64,000 nucleotides of DNA from Biomphalaria glabrata. Its lineage: Eukaryota; Mollusca; Gastropoda; Planorbidae. The position numbers and the translations under genes are program-made. The stretch's first letter is position 1. Each line of letters opens with the position of its first letter. Location: assembly GCF_947242115.1 (NCBI RefSeq), contig NC_074716.1, forward strand, positions 14,254,365 to 14,318,364, in the 5' to 3' direction. The notes under the pieces are model-generated. The model was given only the letters and a program-made list of their open reading frames with translations, had not been told where the DNA came from and made no database searches. This document shows, one piece after another, positions 13,101 to 26,492 of the stretch.

Positions 13101-16100
13101 AGCCAGCAGAGAAGTTAGAAGACTGCAGTGCCTTGCAAGTAGAAGTAACACAACCAGGATGCAAGAAGAACATTCCATTAGATAAGGCCCTTCAGAAAAA
13201 AATAGTGACATGCACGCGTCAATAGACTGTTACATAGCCTTCTTTCAAACCAAAACACAGCTACAGTAGAATATCAATACAACATAGAGGATGTTCAATG
13301 TAATCTCATGATAAAGACAAATCTAGTCCCTGTTGGTATTAAGAATTAGATTATGTTGAGAATCAGATGCCATAGTGAAAACAAAATGTAGAGCTTGTCA
13401 GGGAAGATCTGCTTCTTCAAAGTACAACACCTTCAAACTAAACTCTTAGATTCATTGCAAGTTACAATTTTCTTTCCTCCTGCTACCATTTAAGACAAGT
13501 TATTTCAGTACTTAGACATACCAATAATTCCACAAGACTACAAGAGGACAATGGTATATTGTCTTTAACCTATAGCTACTATATTCTGCTTAAAAAAATC
13601 TTGTCTAAATCCTAAGGAAAAAAAAGGTAACTCTTAAAAAAGAATCTATTAGTTATCAATATCTTTAAAAATGATTATAAACTCAATTTCCCAGATTGGC
13701 CTTATACAATGAGGTAACAGTACTTTCCATTAAAAATTTTTAGAACGAAAAAAAAAGAGCTATATAAGTATATTCTATATCATAGACATATATTATATCT
13801 AGACTGGAAACCGGAAATAAATTCTTATCCGCAATTGATCGATACACAGACCTATACTATAGATTTTATGTACCTAAACCCTTTTTACAGGCTCTAAAGG
13901 GAGTCGCCCAATCAATCTTTTCTGTCTTAGAAAAGTAATGATCTTTAGTTTTCAAAGTTTAGAAATAATGCAAACTCATTTCTCGGATATTCACGCAAAT
14001 ATATGAAACAAAGCCATTTCTGTTTGTTTCCATTGAGATAATGTTTCAAAAATCCTAGATGGAAATAATTCATGCTGATTTAAATCATTTTATGTACATT
14101 TAAATAGATTGATTACCTAGATCTTTCTAGATTATGTATATAAAAATTGCAAAATAATAATTATGAGACGAGAGTACTCTTATTTTTGATGTTCAATTAC
14201 TAGATCTAGATCTAAAAATTAAATTATATGTTACATAGGTTAGGGTTGAAAAAAACCAACAACTTTACTTCTTTTAACTACTTTACAAAACTTTGTTTCA
14301 GCTTTCTAACAAATTTTCACGGCATTTTTGTAGTGTTAAAAAAAGTCCAACTCCAGTCTAGATTTAGTATATACAAGTCTATGATCTATATCTTTTTTGT
14401 TTTTAAATATGAAGAGCCCTTCACATACTAAAGTTAAGAAACTGTTGGTAACTTCCATTCAATTTAGCAAATTAAAACATGATGTTTGTCCATTTTGGTA
14501 TATAATCTGAAATTTCATCTGAATGTTAGTCTTGGTGGTAGAATTGTCTATGTTATAAGCTACAGACTTTTAAAGGGTATATTTATACAAGAAGACTTAT
14601 CTCATTGCATGTGATTATGTGCAAATGTTAAAAAGAAACACTTTTTAAAACATCAAAGTGTAGACTATTTACAATAATTATCCATTTTGTTTCCAGTCAA
14701 TCTTCATCTCAAAAAGAAAAAAAAAACCTTAATAGCACTAGGATGGAAAATAAAAACTGCCTAGAAAAGAACAATTAACATGTGATATTAGCATACTTTG
14801 ACTTAGCAAAGACAACTTGCACAGTTGTTACAAACAAAAAAAATCTGAGTTTACTTGAGTAAAACTTAGAGAAGACTTATAATACTTGAGTAAAAGTTGA
14901 TGGGCTTTCAGGTTTGAACATTTTAGAATGTTATTCTAATTCCCAAGACCTACATTGCATCCATGTTCTACTGTACATTCAATCCTCCAGCACTATAAAA
15001 CATAACAGACTTGCCTGTATAGGTTTTAAATGTGCAACATGGGATGAAACATCATCAAAGACAGAATAAAGACTAGAATACAGGGGCATGATATGGCCCA
15101 AATAGTGTCCAAACCCTTTACTAACTAGAATACAGAATGAGCAAGATCACATCTGAACTTTCACAACAAAAATTACTCACTGAAAATGTATTACACCACA
15201 CAATTAATAGTTATTGAAAATTTGTAACTTGTTTTTCATACTAAATGTGACTAAAGATTTAAAAAAAAAAGGGGGGGGGGCAACTGACACTAAGACAACT
15301 AGTGGGGGATTGCTCATTCTGTATACCATGAATGTTTTAGTATCTATGACTTACATAGCACACACAAGAAGTAAATGTGAAGAGGTAAATGTCTCGCCCA
15401 CAAATTTCTACTTTCAGTTAGATCATTGCCCAAGACCTTCATTGATTAACTATTCTCTAAAACTATCCACTAAAAAAAGCTAAAAACAATCCCTAAGCTC
15501 TCAAGATCAACAGAAATTTGTAACGTCATAATCTGATAATGTCTGTTAGTGTTTTAAATGTTAACAAATAAAGACAATGCAAAGAAATATTTGGGAAAAT
15601 GAAATAGACAATACAAATTCGTTGTTTTAGAATATCTTAAAATTTAGCTATAATGATATTTGAAAAAAAAAAAAAAATCATATATCCATGAGTCTGCATA
15701 CAGATTGAATAACTAGAAAGGTGCTTCATAAAAAAAGTTAACATTTGATATGGCTGCATATAGATACAATTAGCTAAAAATGTGCATCAAAACGTTTCAA
15801 AATATATGGCCGTACATTTTAGTGCAAAAAAAAAAAAATAATAATAAATAAAAAAACAACAAACAAACACATAATTAGAGAGATATGTGAAAAGGAGATC
15901 ACTTAATCAACAAATCGTTGGTAGATTTAGTCTATACTATCGTCATAGTAAACATATATAGTCAATATGTAAAGATATACAATTTTTTGTTTGGAGTGAG
16001 GTAAACAAAAGACCATGTCAACATGACCTCTGTACACTATAAACAGTACTGTACATCACAAACAGCAGGCAGTAGGAGAGTTTCTCACATGCAACAGCTT

Positions 16101-17748
16101 TTTATTATAGCATATTTACACAAATACAAGATGAATGCCAAGTTTGTTACATGTGAGTATAGATCTAGAGGATGGCAAAAAGAAAGCAATAAAAAATTTT
16201 AGAGAAAAAAAAAATTCCTTTGTCAGTTCAAGCTTTACGTATTAACCTCTACATGTGAATAGTAAAACTATGTCATGGAAGGAACTACACATGATCAGAA
16301 TGAGAGTACGATTCCAACAAGTACCATCTATCTAAAATGTCATATCTTTGTCAAATCAGAATAGAATTTCATATTAGTTTGTTGCTGTTCCATATTAAAT
16401 GAATATAAATTTACACATTTTTATTGCCAAATAAAATTGCTCAATTTTTGTTGTTGCTGAACAATTAAAACAATTGCTTTTTTTTTTTAAACTGCTTTCT
16501 ACAACAAGATATGTTTAGTATAGTTCTATTTCAGTGATATTATGGAATAGTCCATTAAGATCACCATACAACGAATGAACTAAAACACTGTGATTCAATG
16601 AAACACATACAATCTCATGCCCACTATGACAATGAGAAAAAACAAAAAAATCTGAATTTTGTGCCAATAACTTTGAAGTTCTACTAGATAACAAGACAGA
16701 CATACACATTGTCATTGATGATGTAGTATCATTTGAAACTAAGATAAGAGCTTTGACAACAAAACAGTGTAGATGAAATAAAATCAAAATACGTCTAAGA
16801 TCAATAGCATAGCAGCAACAAAAACAGTTTGCGAATGTTTTGAAGGAATAAAGCTGTCCATACGGACTTAACCAATCTGGTATCTATAAAAATAATATTT
16901 GTATAAATAAATATGTGCATTTCATAAACGTACAGGAATAAGCCAAAAATATGTAAAAAGCATTGGAAAGCATTAAAAAATCAATATTTAAAAAAAAAAA
17001 ATGCAATCTTGTTATTTTGAACTATTTGCAAAATTGAAATTGTCAAGTTTGTGATCAAGTAGAAATATTAGATTTTTGTTTAAAAAAAATAACATTTACA
17101 TATATGCATTTTGCAAGAATATACAATGATATGCTCAGTTAAATAACGGAAACATTTTTAGTGTCAAGAGACAACCAAGAAACAAATGAAAAGACTCATC
17201 AACATCAAAAGATTGCATTGATCATTTCATTTCCTGTTCTTGAACTCCCTAAAACAACAAACAAAACAATCTTTGTAGTGAGGTTTTGTTTCAACTGATG
17301 GATAACAAACTACCATTTATCTTTGCTGCCTTGGTTTTGTTTCTAGTGTTCAAACTATAGCAGTAGAAATAGTGTACAGATTCAGGAGCGCTACCCTAAG
17401 CCCTTGCTTTTAGAAATGTCAGAAACATGAGACAAAAACATCAGAGTAAAAACAAAACAAAACAAAACAAAAACCTTTGTTTTTGTTGCCATAAAAATAA
17501 ATAAGAGTGAAATATTGATGAGTAATATAATAATGTAAATGTAAAATAATAAAAGTCTACAGAGCAAAACCAAATCTCTACTGGCTAGTTTACACAACTG
17601 TACATTAATCTCAACAAGTTCTGTCCCTGTATAGAGTTAAGCCCATTGCACATAGACAGTGGAAACAATTATTCCATCATCATAAAATTTAGAATTAAAA
17701 AAAAAACAGTATTGACTAGAAGAAATGTGTCGCTAACTAAATCTACTT

Positions 17749-17825
17749 TCATCAGATAGCCTGAAAGTACTTGTGTCATCAAATAGCCTGAAAGTACTTG
17801 TGTCATCAAATAGCCTGAAGTATGA
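17749..17825. repeat. 27-bp tandem repeat, 2.8 copies
   Basis: TCATCARATAGCCTGAAAG followed by TACTTGTG is repeated at 17749, 17776 and (partial) 17803, inside the putative 3' UTR of gene 2. Confidence 0.9.
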
Positions 17826-19149
17826 AGAGATCAAGGTCTGAACAGGCATTACATGAAATACATAGTAGAGTTTGTTAGTTGTGTTAAGAAGATAAAAAAA
17901 AATCAATATGGTGTATTCAAAGAATTCTCTGTTTTCAAGTATTGCTGGAAGTCACTACACCCACAACAAAAGAGGGTGAAACTGTCTTGCTATAAGAGAA
18001 TGTTTGTAGGCTGAATATCAATTTCTGTGTCAATAATTAAAATAAATTGTTAGGTTACACTGAAAACAAACAGAGAAGTCATTATGGAGATATTTTTCGT
18101 TGCCAGTTCAGGTTAAAAGGATACTTTTAAAAAAAGTATAAATATATGTACCCCACCACCAAACTATATGGTACTACTGTCCCAACCCATCTGTTGTTTG
18201 CAGCCATACATACACAGATCAGCAAGAATAATCACACAATCAACTATGCTGAAGGAGATAGCAAAAAAAAAAAAAAAGGCTCCTTATTTGATATCACTCT
18301 ACATTTTGTTTCTTTATAAAATTACCTGTACTACAAAAAGTGCAGAGAAACCTGCTTAGAAAAAACTAAAAGTATGTCAAGAAAGTTCATTTTACTTCAA
18401 CGTAGATGAAATGTCCAATAAAGGACAGGGACATACAACATTCTCGGGGTAGCCATTACTAAATTTGTTTACTCAGAAATTTTTAATTGTTTCGATATTA
18501 TGTTGTTTTTTTTTTATGTTTATGGTATGGTAGTATAAGACTACTCTATTAGAAATTATTTCTACACAAATAGGTTTTGGCAAGATACAATTTGAATCAA
18601 TAGCTCCACAGCAATATTTACTTTTAATGTTTTTAAAATGAGTAATAAATAGATCTGTAATAGTATTGTAAGCAGAGTCTAATTATACCATCGGTTACAA
18701 CCAAAAATTTATAAAAATTTTGATTTTTTTGTTATGAAAATTGTGACACATAAAAAAATAACAACAAAGATTCAATGATTAAAAAAGTCAAAAATGTATC
18801 AAAGAGATATCACATAGCAAGAGATCATTTAGAGATTTTTTTTTAACGTTTAGTCAAATGTCTTTTAAAAAATGTGACCATTTTGTTACAAATACAAACC
18901 ATTGCAATACAGTAGACAGTCAAGAGATTACTCTCCAACTAAAAGAGCTACAGGCATGTTAGCAATGATCATTTCAAACACAACAGTCAAATAAGTTTAG
19001 TTGTTTTTTTGTTTAGATCCCACAATTATAAATAAATAGTTTTTAAAAGGCGCTAACAATGTAGAGAGGTAGCAGATATTACATTTATACATGTAACACA
19101 CATTTATGCACATACATGTTACATATATATATCAAGATGTTGGAGTCAT

Positions 19150-22100
19150 TTACTTGGGCTCAGATTTGATTCCATAGTGCTGTAACAACTGGGAACGTAG
19201 AGCTTCAGTGCTGGCCATCTCCATTAGACCTGCTGTGTGGGCATCAAGGCCATATTCCCCCATCCTGAGGCCAGCCTGCATAAGCTGAAGACGCAGCCTC
19301 TCACTAACCAGATTTGCCGAACTTAAGCTTGCCATTATGGAAGCACTGGTGTAGGCCTCAGCTTGCTCTGCTGACATCCGCAACCGCTTAGCCAGTGACG
19401 AGTCAAAACTAGTAGAACTGCTGCCTGACGCCATAGAGGGGAAAATCCCATTACCCCCATGTAACCTGCTTGTTTTAGACTGATAGCTCGAGGTCGATGA
19501 TTTGGTATTTCTATTTACTGGGCTTGTGACCAAGTCAAGCGGTTTGTCTGGTGACGACTGGCCAGCAGCTGAACCGACAAGGCCATGGGGCAAACCAACC
19601 AGTGGGAAGGCAGAAGACTGTTTAAGAGAGGAGTAATTTTTGCTTTGCTGATTGCTAGGTTTGCTGCTGGAAGAATTTCGTTGCTGCTCTGAGGGAATGG
19701 AAGTAAGTGCTGTAACAGTAATAGGTCCATCTCCTTGCATTGCTTGCGGAGTCAGTGAAATGTTAAGTGTAATGCTTGCCCCTTGAGAACTTGGTATGGT
19801 GTTTGCTCTCACATTCATTGGTTCTTCTTCTTTACACACCACCTCACCTGAATGGACAAAACCAAAGTTTTATTCAAATTGAACTGCTACTTTCTTGGAG
19901 ATGATAGATTATGTAATAAGAAGTAACAAGGACGGTTCCAGTTAACTCCATCATTTATTAAGCATTTATTACAGCATGCCCAATCTTTTTTGTGAGCATT
20001 TGGAGCGAGGGGGTATCTGGGAGATTTCCTTGCTGACTTAAGGCACTCAACAAGCACAACTCAGCTCAAGTTGAGATTTAAACTCGACACCCCCTTGATA
20101 AGTACCAAGCAGTTTATATGCTGCACATACAGTTTAAAATCATTTAAGAATGGAGTTATTGCTATTAAACTCTAAAAAGAAGCAGAATTAAATATAAAAA
20201 ATATTTTGTATTAAATGCACATTAAGCCATGCCACCGGGAAATCATTGATATCTACAAGTTCTTTTCAGGTGAATAAATAAAGACAAAATGATTCAGTCT
20301 ACTCTTTTCAATGTGAGTCTATTATTAATTCAATGAACTTGGTTGAGATGAATAACAAAAATGATAAGATTAGCACTTTTCTTCATTAATGTGATTTAAA
20401 TAAAGAGTCATGTTTTCTTTAAATTGTTTTGTGTTTTGGACATATTGGCCAAAGATGGAAGAAAGAAAACAAAATTTCTCTCTACCCAGAAGAAATGAAG
20501 AAAAATATAGAGAAGAATAAACAAGAAAACAGACCAGGTCTGATCCAAATTACAACAAAAATTATGCCTATAACAGCACTGCATATAATATTTCATCTCA
20601 GAACTGGACACAACAGAATGAGACAGCCTATGCTCCGAAAGCTAAAACTAGAGACTAGCGAAATCTGCTCTTGTGGAGTATCACCAGAGAATGCAAACCA
20701 TGTCCTTCAAAGCTGTATTTTAATGAGAGGGCCGAACAAAACACTGGCCCCAAAAACACTCCAAATAAGAGAAACAGAAACTAAACGGAGAGTTGCAAGA
20801 TCTGGAAATCTCTACCCAGTTCATCTCAGACAGAGGACTACTCGTCTGAGCCCTCCAACATAAAAATAAAAAAGAAGTTCTATGCTTTCGAAGATTGTGC
20901 TGTCAACACTTGATTTGTATGCACCCTGAGGATAATCCTATATGATTAAAGACTTCTGATTGATAATAAAATCACTGTTATATTCCAACTATAAAAAAAA
21001 AAATCCTGTTGATACCAAAGCATTTTTGGAATTTACTCAGCTATATATGAATATATTATTCTTCTACCTTTTAGTGATAACTATATATAATAAAATAACA
21101 TTTATTACAAAGCACCTAATACTACTAAGGATAATTCTCAATTATTGTCTTCATTATCTGGCCATTCGACCAGATGGAGAAAAACTAGAAAAATCCATTG
21201 CAACTGGAGAGCCCTCTGACAGCCACAGAGCACAAAGGGAAGCACTAGCTGCTACCATACTAGCAAATCATCCAAGTACCCCTCACAGTCAGATTGTCTT
21301 TCTCACCTTCTATACGAAAACAACCCTCCAAAGCTTGTAATACTCTGATTCCTCTTATAAAAAATCTCAGAACAGCACTTACAAAGCTCAACAACAACAG
21401 CATAAAAACTGTAATTCAATGGATACCAGCTCATATACAACTAGAAGGAAATGAGAAGGCTGACACACTCGCCATGAGTGGGAGAACAAACTCACAATTA
21501 AACTCTGCACTCTATCCAGAAGAAATTAATCATAAATAAAATAAATGAGAAATGGACGCGCTCTCATCCAAATCACAAGAAAGATGATGCTTACTATACG
21601 CTATCCTGACAAGATCAACGTCTAATCTTTCGACTTAGGACCGGACACAACAGAATGCGACAACACATGTACCGGAAGCTCAAAATTGGAACCAGTGAGG
21701 TCTGCCCATGTGGTGAGAATGCCGACCACGTCCTCAATAACTGCTCTCTTTACCAAGAGGCCAGTACAAGACACTGGCCCCAAAACACCCCAATAGAAAG
21801 AGAACTATATGGAGAGCTCCCTGATTTGGAAACCACTGCGCAGTTCATCTCAAGTATTGGTCTAGTCATCTGAACACTCCAACATAAAAAATCAGAACGA
21901 AGAAGAAGTCTTCATTATGCACAAAAAAGCTTTGTAAATAACATTATTAACTATTTAAAGATAGTGGGTAATATTATTTTTTTATATATATTGCATTGAA
22001 TACTACTACTGTGATATTTTAATGTTCCATTTTAATGGCTTTGTGCAAATAAATTTATTGTCCCTATTTATTTTCTAAATTTCTAAATTCGTATACATTT

Positions 22101-25100
22101 ATGTGTTTAGAAAAGCAGATGTTTTTTATCCAAATTCAACCTAATTTTCAACCAAGTAGGGTTGTTTCCACTTACTTTGCCTAGATATCTGATTTTATAT
22201 TCATTGTTTATAATTGTTTTAAATGTTTTTTCCCCCAAAGAGCCAATGATGATATATATAAATAAATATTATATACACATATATAAATATTTTTTTAAAA
22301 TATTTTAATTTTTAGTTACAATTGCAATTTATTAGTATTTGTTTGTGTTTTTAGAAGAGAAATTATGTTACTCGACATTGTTTGTATTCATAACTTTTTT
22401 AAAAAAAAGTAACTATAATATTTGATTAAGAATGATGTTTTGGGAATGTTCTGATAATCACAAGGAAGAAGTTTAACATTAATTATCAATGAATTTAAAA
22501 AGTAATCAACCTGAGTGTGGATCTGCGATAAATTTTACTCTCTTGAGCCACTGTTCAAACTCCATGATGTCCCGCAGGTCCATTTTTTTAACTACACTCA
22601 TCAGGTGTTGCTTAGCATCATCTACACTCAAGATATCAGACAAACCAGCACCTGATGAATATAAAAATAAACATTTGTAACCAAAACTTTAAGGGCAGGG
22701 TGAGGTCAAAAAGCACATTGACTAAACCTAATACTTACGACAGGGTAAAGTTAGTTTCACTAGTTTTTATAATAGTGTCATGTGGCCAGCACAATAAAAA
22801 AAATAATGTCTTCACAAGTACCATTGTGGATGGACAAAGAAGTGTGCTGAAATGCAATTCCAGACATCATCACCTCTAAACCAATATTTGTGCAGAAGGA
22901 TTATTAAAAGAAAAGCATGTGACCTAGCCTGGCATTTTTCACACACACATTTAAGCAATATATTCATTTTAAGAAGAAAAACACACACACACACACATAT
23001 TTTTCGGGAAGGTTTCTTCTAAATTACAAGAAATAGGCCTTAAATAAAATGTTAAATAATAATAGTTCCAACAGTTTAAAAGCTTTTAACAGAGTACTAA
23101 AAAGCAGTTATTGGTCTTTGCTAACTTTAAATACGCATTGAAGTGATTCTGTCACTATATTAAAACATTTTTTTTAAGCTTGACCTGGATATAAAATGTT
23201 AGAATAAAAAAAGAGACAGGACCACATGGTTGAAACAGAATCACCAAATCACAAACTTAAAGACTACTTTTCAAATGTTGCACAAACAAATTAAAGGGCA
23301 CATTGTTCATTACTTAGTTCAGCAGTTATTGGCCTTATCAAGGCAAATGCTAGCCTTAATTTGTTTAAAAAAAAATACAAATGTATAAAATGTGTAACTA
23401 ACCAGGATAGAAAAATTGGTACAGAGCATCTGAGCCTGTGTAGCTCCTCTTTTTGGTAGAGCAATTCAAAGGAAATTCAGGGCTTCTGCGCTGAGTGAGG
23501 TCTATTTCTTTGTCATTGTCTTTACCATTTCTCACATCCTGGCTGGCATCACCGTTTATGTTGGAAGGAAATGAATGCTGCGAGGAACTGTCATTACTGT
23601 TGTCCTCATCAGAGTGTGCATTAGATAATAGCCCTCCACCTAACTGATGAACAGAAGAGGTCCCTTCACCATTGTGCTGAGAGCAGTCTAAAGGTGGGTC
23701 ACGCTGATCTTGGCTAAAATCTACAGCTAAGTTGTAGTTTCCTTCATCCTCATTTCCTTCATCGGCAGCTTCCATTTTGACTTCACACTCTGCTTCTTGT
23801 CGATCTGTCATATCATGCAAGGGACTGTGCTCCTCTTGACCATCTGGATCAGGTGGATGTCTATCTGCCATGTTCAGTTCACTATTGAAATCTGAAGTAC
23901 TGCGGACACCAGTAATATCCCTTATTTGTCTGACCATTTCATTAAGCTTGTTAATTCCCATAGCTGCTGGTCTGTACCACAGCTGCCCTTGGGTTGGATA
24001 CAAAACATTGATTCCCAAATAGAATGGAGCAAAATTAGTATTCATAGATGTAGGCCTTTTCTGTGCATAAAATTTGTAGATAGTAACAGGGTCCTTTTCT
24101 GGACAACTGGGATCTGCCCAGACACGAAATATTCGTTGTTTTAAGTTTAACTTGGAAGAACTTTGTGTTCGTCGAAGCATTTGACTAGAAAATGTCAAAA
24201 ATTCCCTGCCATTGTCATCTTTACAAAGAACAATATCTCCCCATAAAAGTTTCTTATTCTCTGTTGATTTGCGTAGTCTTAAGTACATGCAGAAATAAAA
24301 ACATAAAGTGAAAACCACAGAGCTAGGAGTGTATGGTCCCATTTCCTGAGATTTGAAAAGATGAGCGATCTTCCCTTCTCTAGCTAAAGTGGAAGGGGAA
24401 ACTTCACTAGGTGTCTTCTGCCCCTTTCCTATAGATCGCAATGTTTGCTGTTTTAATTTTAGAACATTTCTCATGTTAGAAAAAGCAGAGTCTCTTGTTA
24501 AAGATAAAGGATAATTTTTAAAGCGCAAATAGCGTTCTATGCTGGCAAGCATTGCACGTAGGCTACAAGGTTCATACTCGCTGCCATCAGCTTTTCTTAC
24601 CACTAGGAAAAATGATGACAAATATTTATCCAGGTCATTGGGTGGTATAGCCTCGGGTAACCTCATTTCATTTAGTGATCTCATATATGCTGTTAAAATT
24701 CTCATATCGGCACCTGTTTTCCTGTGTGTATTTTTATTTTCCATGGCACTTGCTGGTACTCCAATCAATGGATCATCAATCCAACTAGGAGTTTGAAACT
24801 GGCAATTAAAAAGTGATGCATTTAAAGGAGGCAATATTTCATTATCTGCTTCTCCCACTCCTTTAGATATATTTTCTAAGTTACTGGAAGAATTACTAAC
24901 ACTGTTGTTACTAAGACTAATGCCTGTAAAGTTTGATTCCTGACTGGATAAAACAGAAGATGATCTCTTCAGCGTTTTAGAATTAGAGGTAATTGATTTA
25001 TCTTCAACTTTATCAATATACGACAATATTGCCTTTTTCATAGCATGTGTTGACTGGTCATCATTTAAGTTGGTTGCTGATGACAACCCCACGGCATCCA

Positions 25101-25467
25101 CGGAAGAATGAGAAAAGGCTAACTGTAAGTCTCTATGGCGAGCAGGAAACACCGGTCCGTTATGATGATTGTGATCCAACAAAGCAGAATTATCATTTGA
25201 ACAGTGCTTTGAAGAGACGGCTTCATCAGATATACCTGTCAAATCAGACTCCGAGCCTCCACTAACGCTCTCATCGTGCGATTCTTGACAGTCATCTGTT
25301 ATATCGGAAAATGGCACATCTTTGTTTCTATTATTATCGTTATCTTCATTGTCATTCTTCTTGTCTTCCGCAATTTCGTCATTATTGCTCTGGTTTCTTT
25401 CCGATACATTCTTTTTCGAACCACATATTTCATCTGCATGTAAATAATTCGCATTTAACGCTTCCAT
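19150..25467 (-). CDS. Crypton-derived DUF3504 protein, gene 2 (complete)
   Basis: Three coding exons: 25467-23403, 22651-22511 and 19847-19150, phase 1 junctions, 967 codons plus stop. The start is the first ATG of the long open exon (MEALNANYLHADEI). Residues 1-60 are Asp/Asn/Ser-rich. Residues about 254-520 are the DUF3504 domain: MRILTAYMRSL, IPPNDLDKYLSSFFLVVRKADGSEYEP, SLRAMLASIERYLR, DPSCPEKDPVTIYKFYAQKRP, LWYRPAAMGINKLNEM. Unlike gene 1 the H-x-x-R segment is missing altogether. An acidic linker with SUMO-type VKME follows. Exon 2 carries a helical segment (MDLRDIMEFEQWLKRVKF) homologous to gene 1 exon 4969-5082. The last exon is Ser/Gln-rich and ends HYGIKSEPK. It is probably a nuclear regulator, as inferred for gene 1. 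The intron between exons 2 and 3 holds a SINE and two LINE fragments. Confidence 0.9.
19975..20115 (-). mobile_element. SINE family B, truncated
   Basis: GAGGGGGTATCTGGGAG, AGGCACTCAACAAG and AACTCGACACCCCCTTG match the body of the better copy at 54290-54548 in the same orientation. It is decayed and sits in the gene 2 intron. Confidence 0.6.
20440..20880 (+). mobile_element. LINE 3' tail, RNase H-bearing family (copy A)
   Basis: The plus strand encodes FHLRTGHNRMRQPMLRKLKL, SEICSCG, ENANHVLQSC and LAPKTLQIRETE, the tail after the RNase H domain of I/Jockey-type LINEs with its C-x-C-G...H-V-x-x-x-C knuckle. It ends CCCTCCAACATAAAAATAA. It is heavily 5'-truncated and dead. Copies are at 21160-21912 (same strand) and 34938-35800 (opposite strand). 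Confidence 0.8.
21160..21912 (+). mobile_element. LINE 3' tail with RNase H domain (copy B)
   Basis: It encodes RNase H pieces (GEPSDSHRAQREALAATI, SQIVFL, VIQWIPAHIQLEGNEKADT) spread over more than one frame, then RTGHNRMRQHMYRKLKIG, SEVCPCG, ENADHVLNNC, PQNTPIERELYGELPDLE. It ends with CTCCAACATAAAAAATCAG and GAAGAAGAAG. It is 5'-truncated and frame-shifted; its knuckle is better preserved than in copy A. Confidence 0.85.
22775..22794 (-). mobile_element. Short SINE family A remnant
   Basis: GTGTCATGTGGCCAGCACAA equals the 3' body of the SINE at 30125-30341. Only about 20 bp are clear, in the gene 2 first intron. Confidence 0.4.
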
Positions 25468-26130
25468 TGTGTTCCTGTCGGCAGATCATATCAGACCAAA
25501 TCATCGAAATTAACGAAATAATTGTAGCATCTTGTAACGGTAAACAAGAATGAGATTCTTCCTCACACAGCCATTGTAAACAATAGCGCCACCTTTGACT
25601 TTGTTGACAAGGGTATATAACTCTTTCGGATAAGATAAAATAAATTGTCAGCGCGAAATAATTTATATATATTTTTTTTTATGTAGCCTCTGTAGGAGCC
25701 TTATAGATCTAGTCTTCTAGAGCAGGTACCATCAAATAGGCCTTCATAAGTCAAATAATATGCACAATTCTATCTAGATTTGTATACAAACTAAAGAGAA
25801 AAATCGATCAAAGGCCTAATTCCGAGATATTTATACCGGGCTTCAATATCACACACTAACGTATCTTTTTTTTTTTATTACTTTATCTTAATGTAAGAAA
25901 AGATACGCAGAGGCAGCTGTTACTTTTTCCACAGACATGCAAGATCTTTGTATTCGCCGTATCAGTTTAACTGTCCAACTATAACATAATAAAACACTGC
26001 TACGTGGAAATTGTTCATATGGTTGTTTTCCGGTAAAAAAAAAAATCTTCAAATAGGGCCTATAGATCTTGTAGTACGGCACACAGCTCCACGTAGGCAG
26101 AATAGTGCTCATTCGTTACGTTATTATATC
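25468..26130. other. 5' flank and probable promoter of gene 2
   Basis: AT-rich non-coding DNA upstream of the gene 2 ATG. I see no clear TATA or initiator element and no transposon. A start site within the first 200 bp is plausible, but the sequence alone does not show it. Confidence 0.3.
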
Positions 26131-26492
26131 ATACGCTCTATATATAGACAAGCTCTATAGATAGAGAGGCATAGTCTATAGGCCTACAAGCTCCGTAGAT
26201 AGAGAGGCCTATACACACTCTATAGATAGAGAGGCATAGTCTATAGGCCTACAAGCTCCGTAGATAGAGAGGCCTATACACGCTCTATAGATAGAGAGGC
26301 ATAGTCTATAGGCCTACAAGCTCCGTAGATAGAGAGGCCTATACACGCTCTATAGATAGAGAGGCATAGTCTATAGGCCTACAAGCTCCGTAGATAGAGA
26401 GGCCTATACACGCTCTATAGATAGAGAGGCATAGTCTATAGGCCTACAAGCTCCGTAGATAGAGAGGCCTATACACGCTCTATAGATAGAGG
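26131..26492. repeat. 65-bp minisatellite, about 5.4 copies
   Basis: Exact period 65: the word GAGGCATAGTCTATAGG begins at 26166, 26231, 26296, 26361 and 26426. Each unit has two related halves (CTCTATAGATAGAGAGGC... and CTCCGTAGATAGAGAGGCC...), so it is a higher-order repeat. Copies are nearly identical. It is rich in the palindrome AGGCCT. The array is interrupted at 26493 by a hAT element and resumes, degenerate, at 29365. Confidence 0.95.

Larger units (their letters stand above)
10115..19149 (-). other. Putative 9-kb 3' UTR of gene 2
   Basis: Read on the minus strand this follows the gene 2 stop directly. It is consistently T-rich on that strand (A runs on the plus strand), has no recognisable transposon longer than a short tandem, and has no credible open reading frame. 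A minus-strand AATAAA lies at 10140-10145. The absence of the SINEs and LINEs that litter neighbouring introns fits constrained transcribed sequence. An unspliced UTR of this length is inference. Confidence 0.45.

Noticed and set aside
26131-26492. CRISPR-like array
   Set aside because: Units are contiguous with an exact 65-bp period and no unique spacers; it is a eukaryotic minisatellite.
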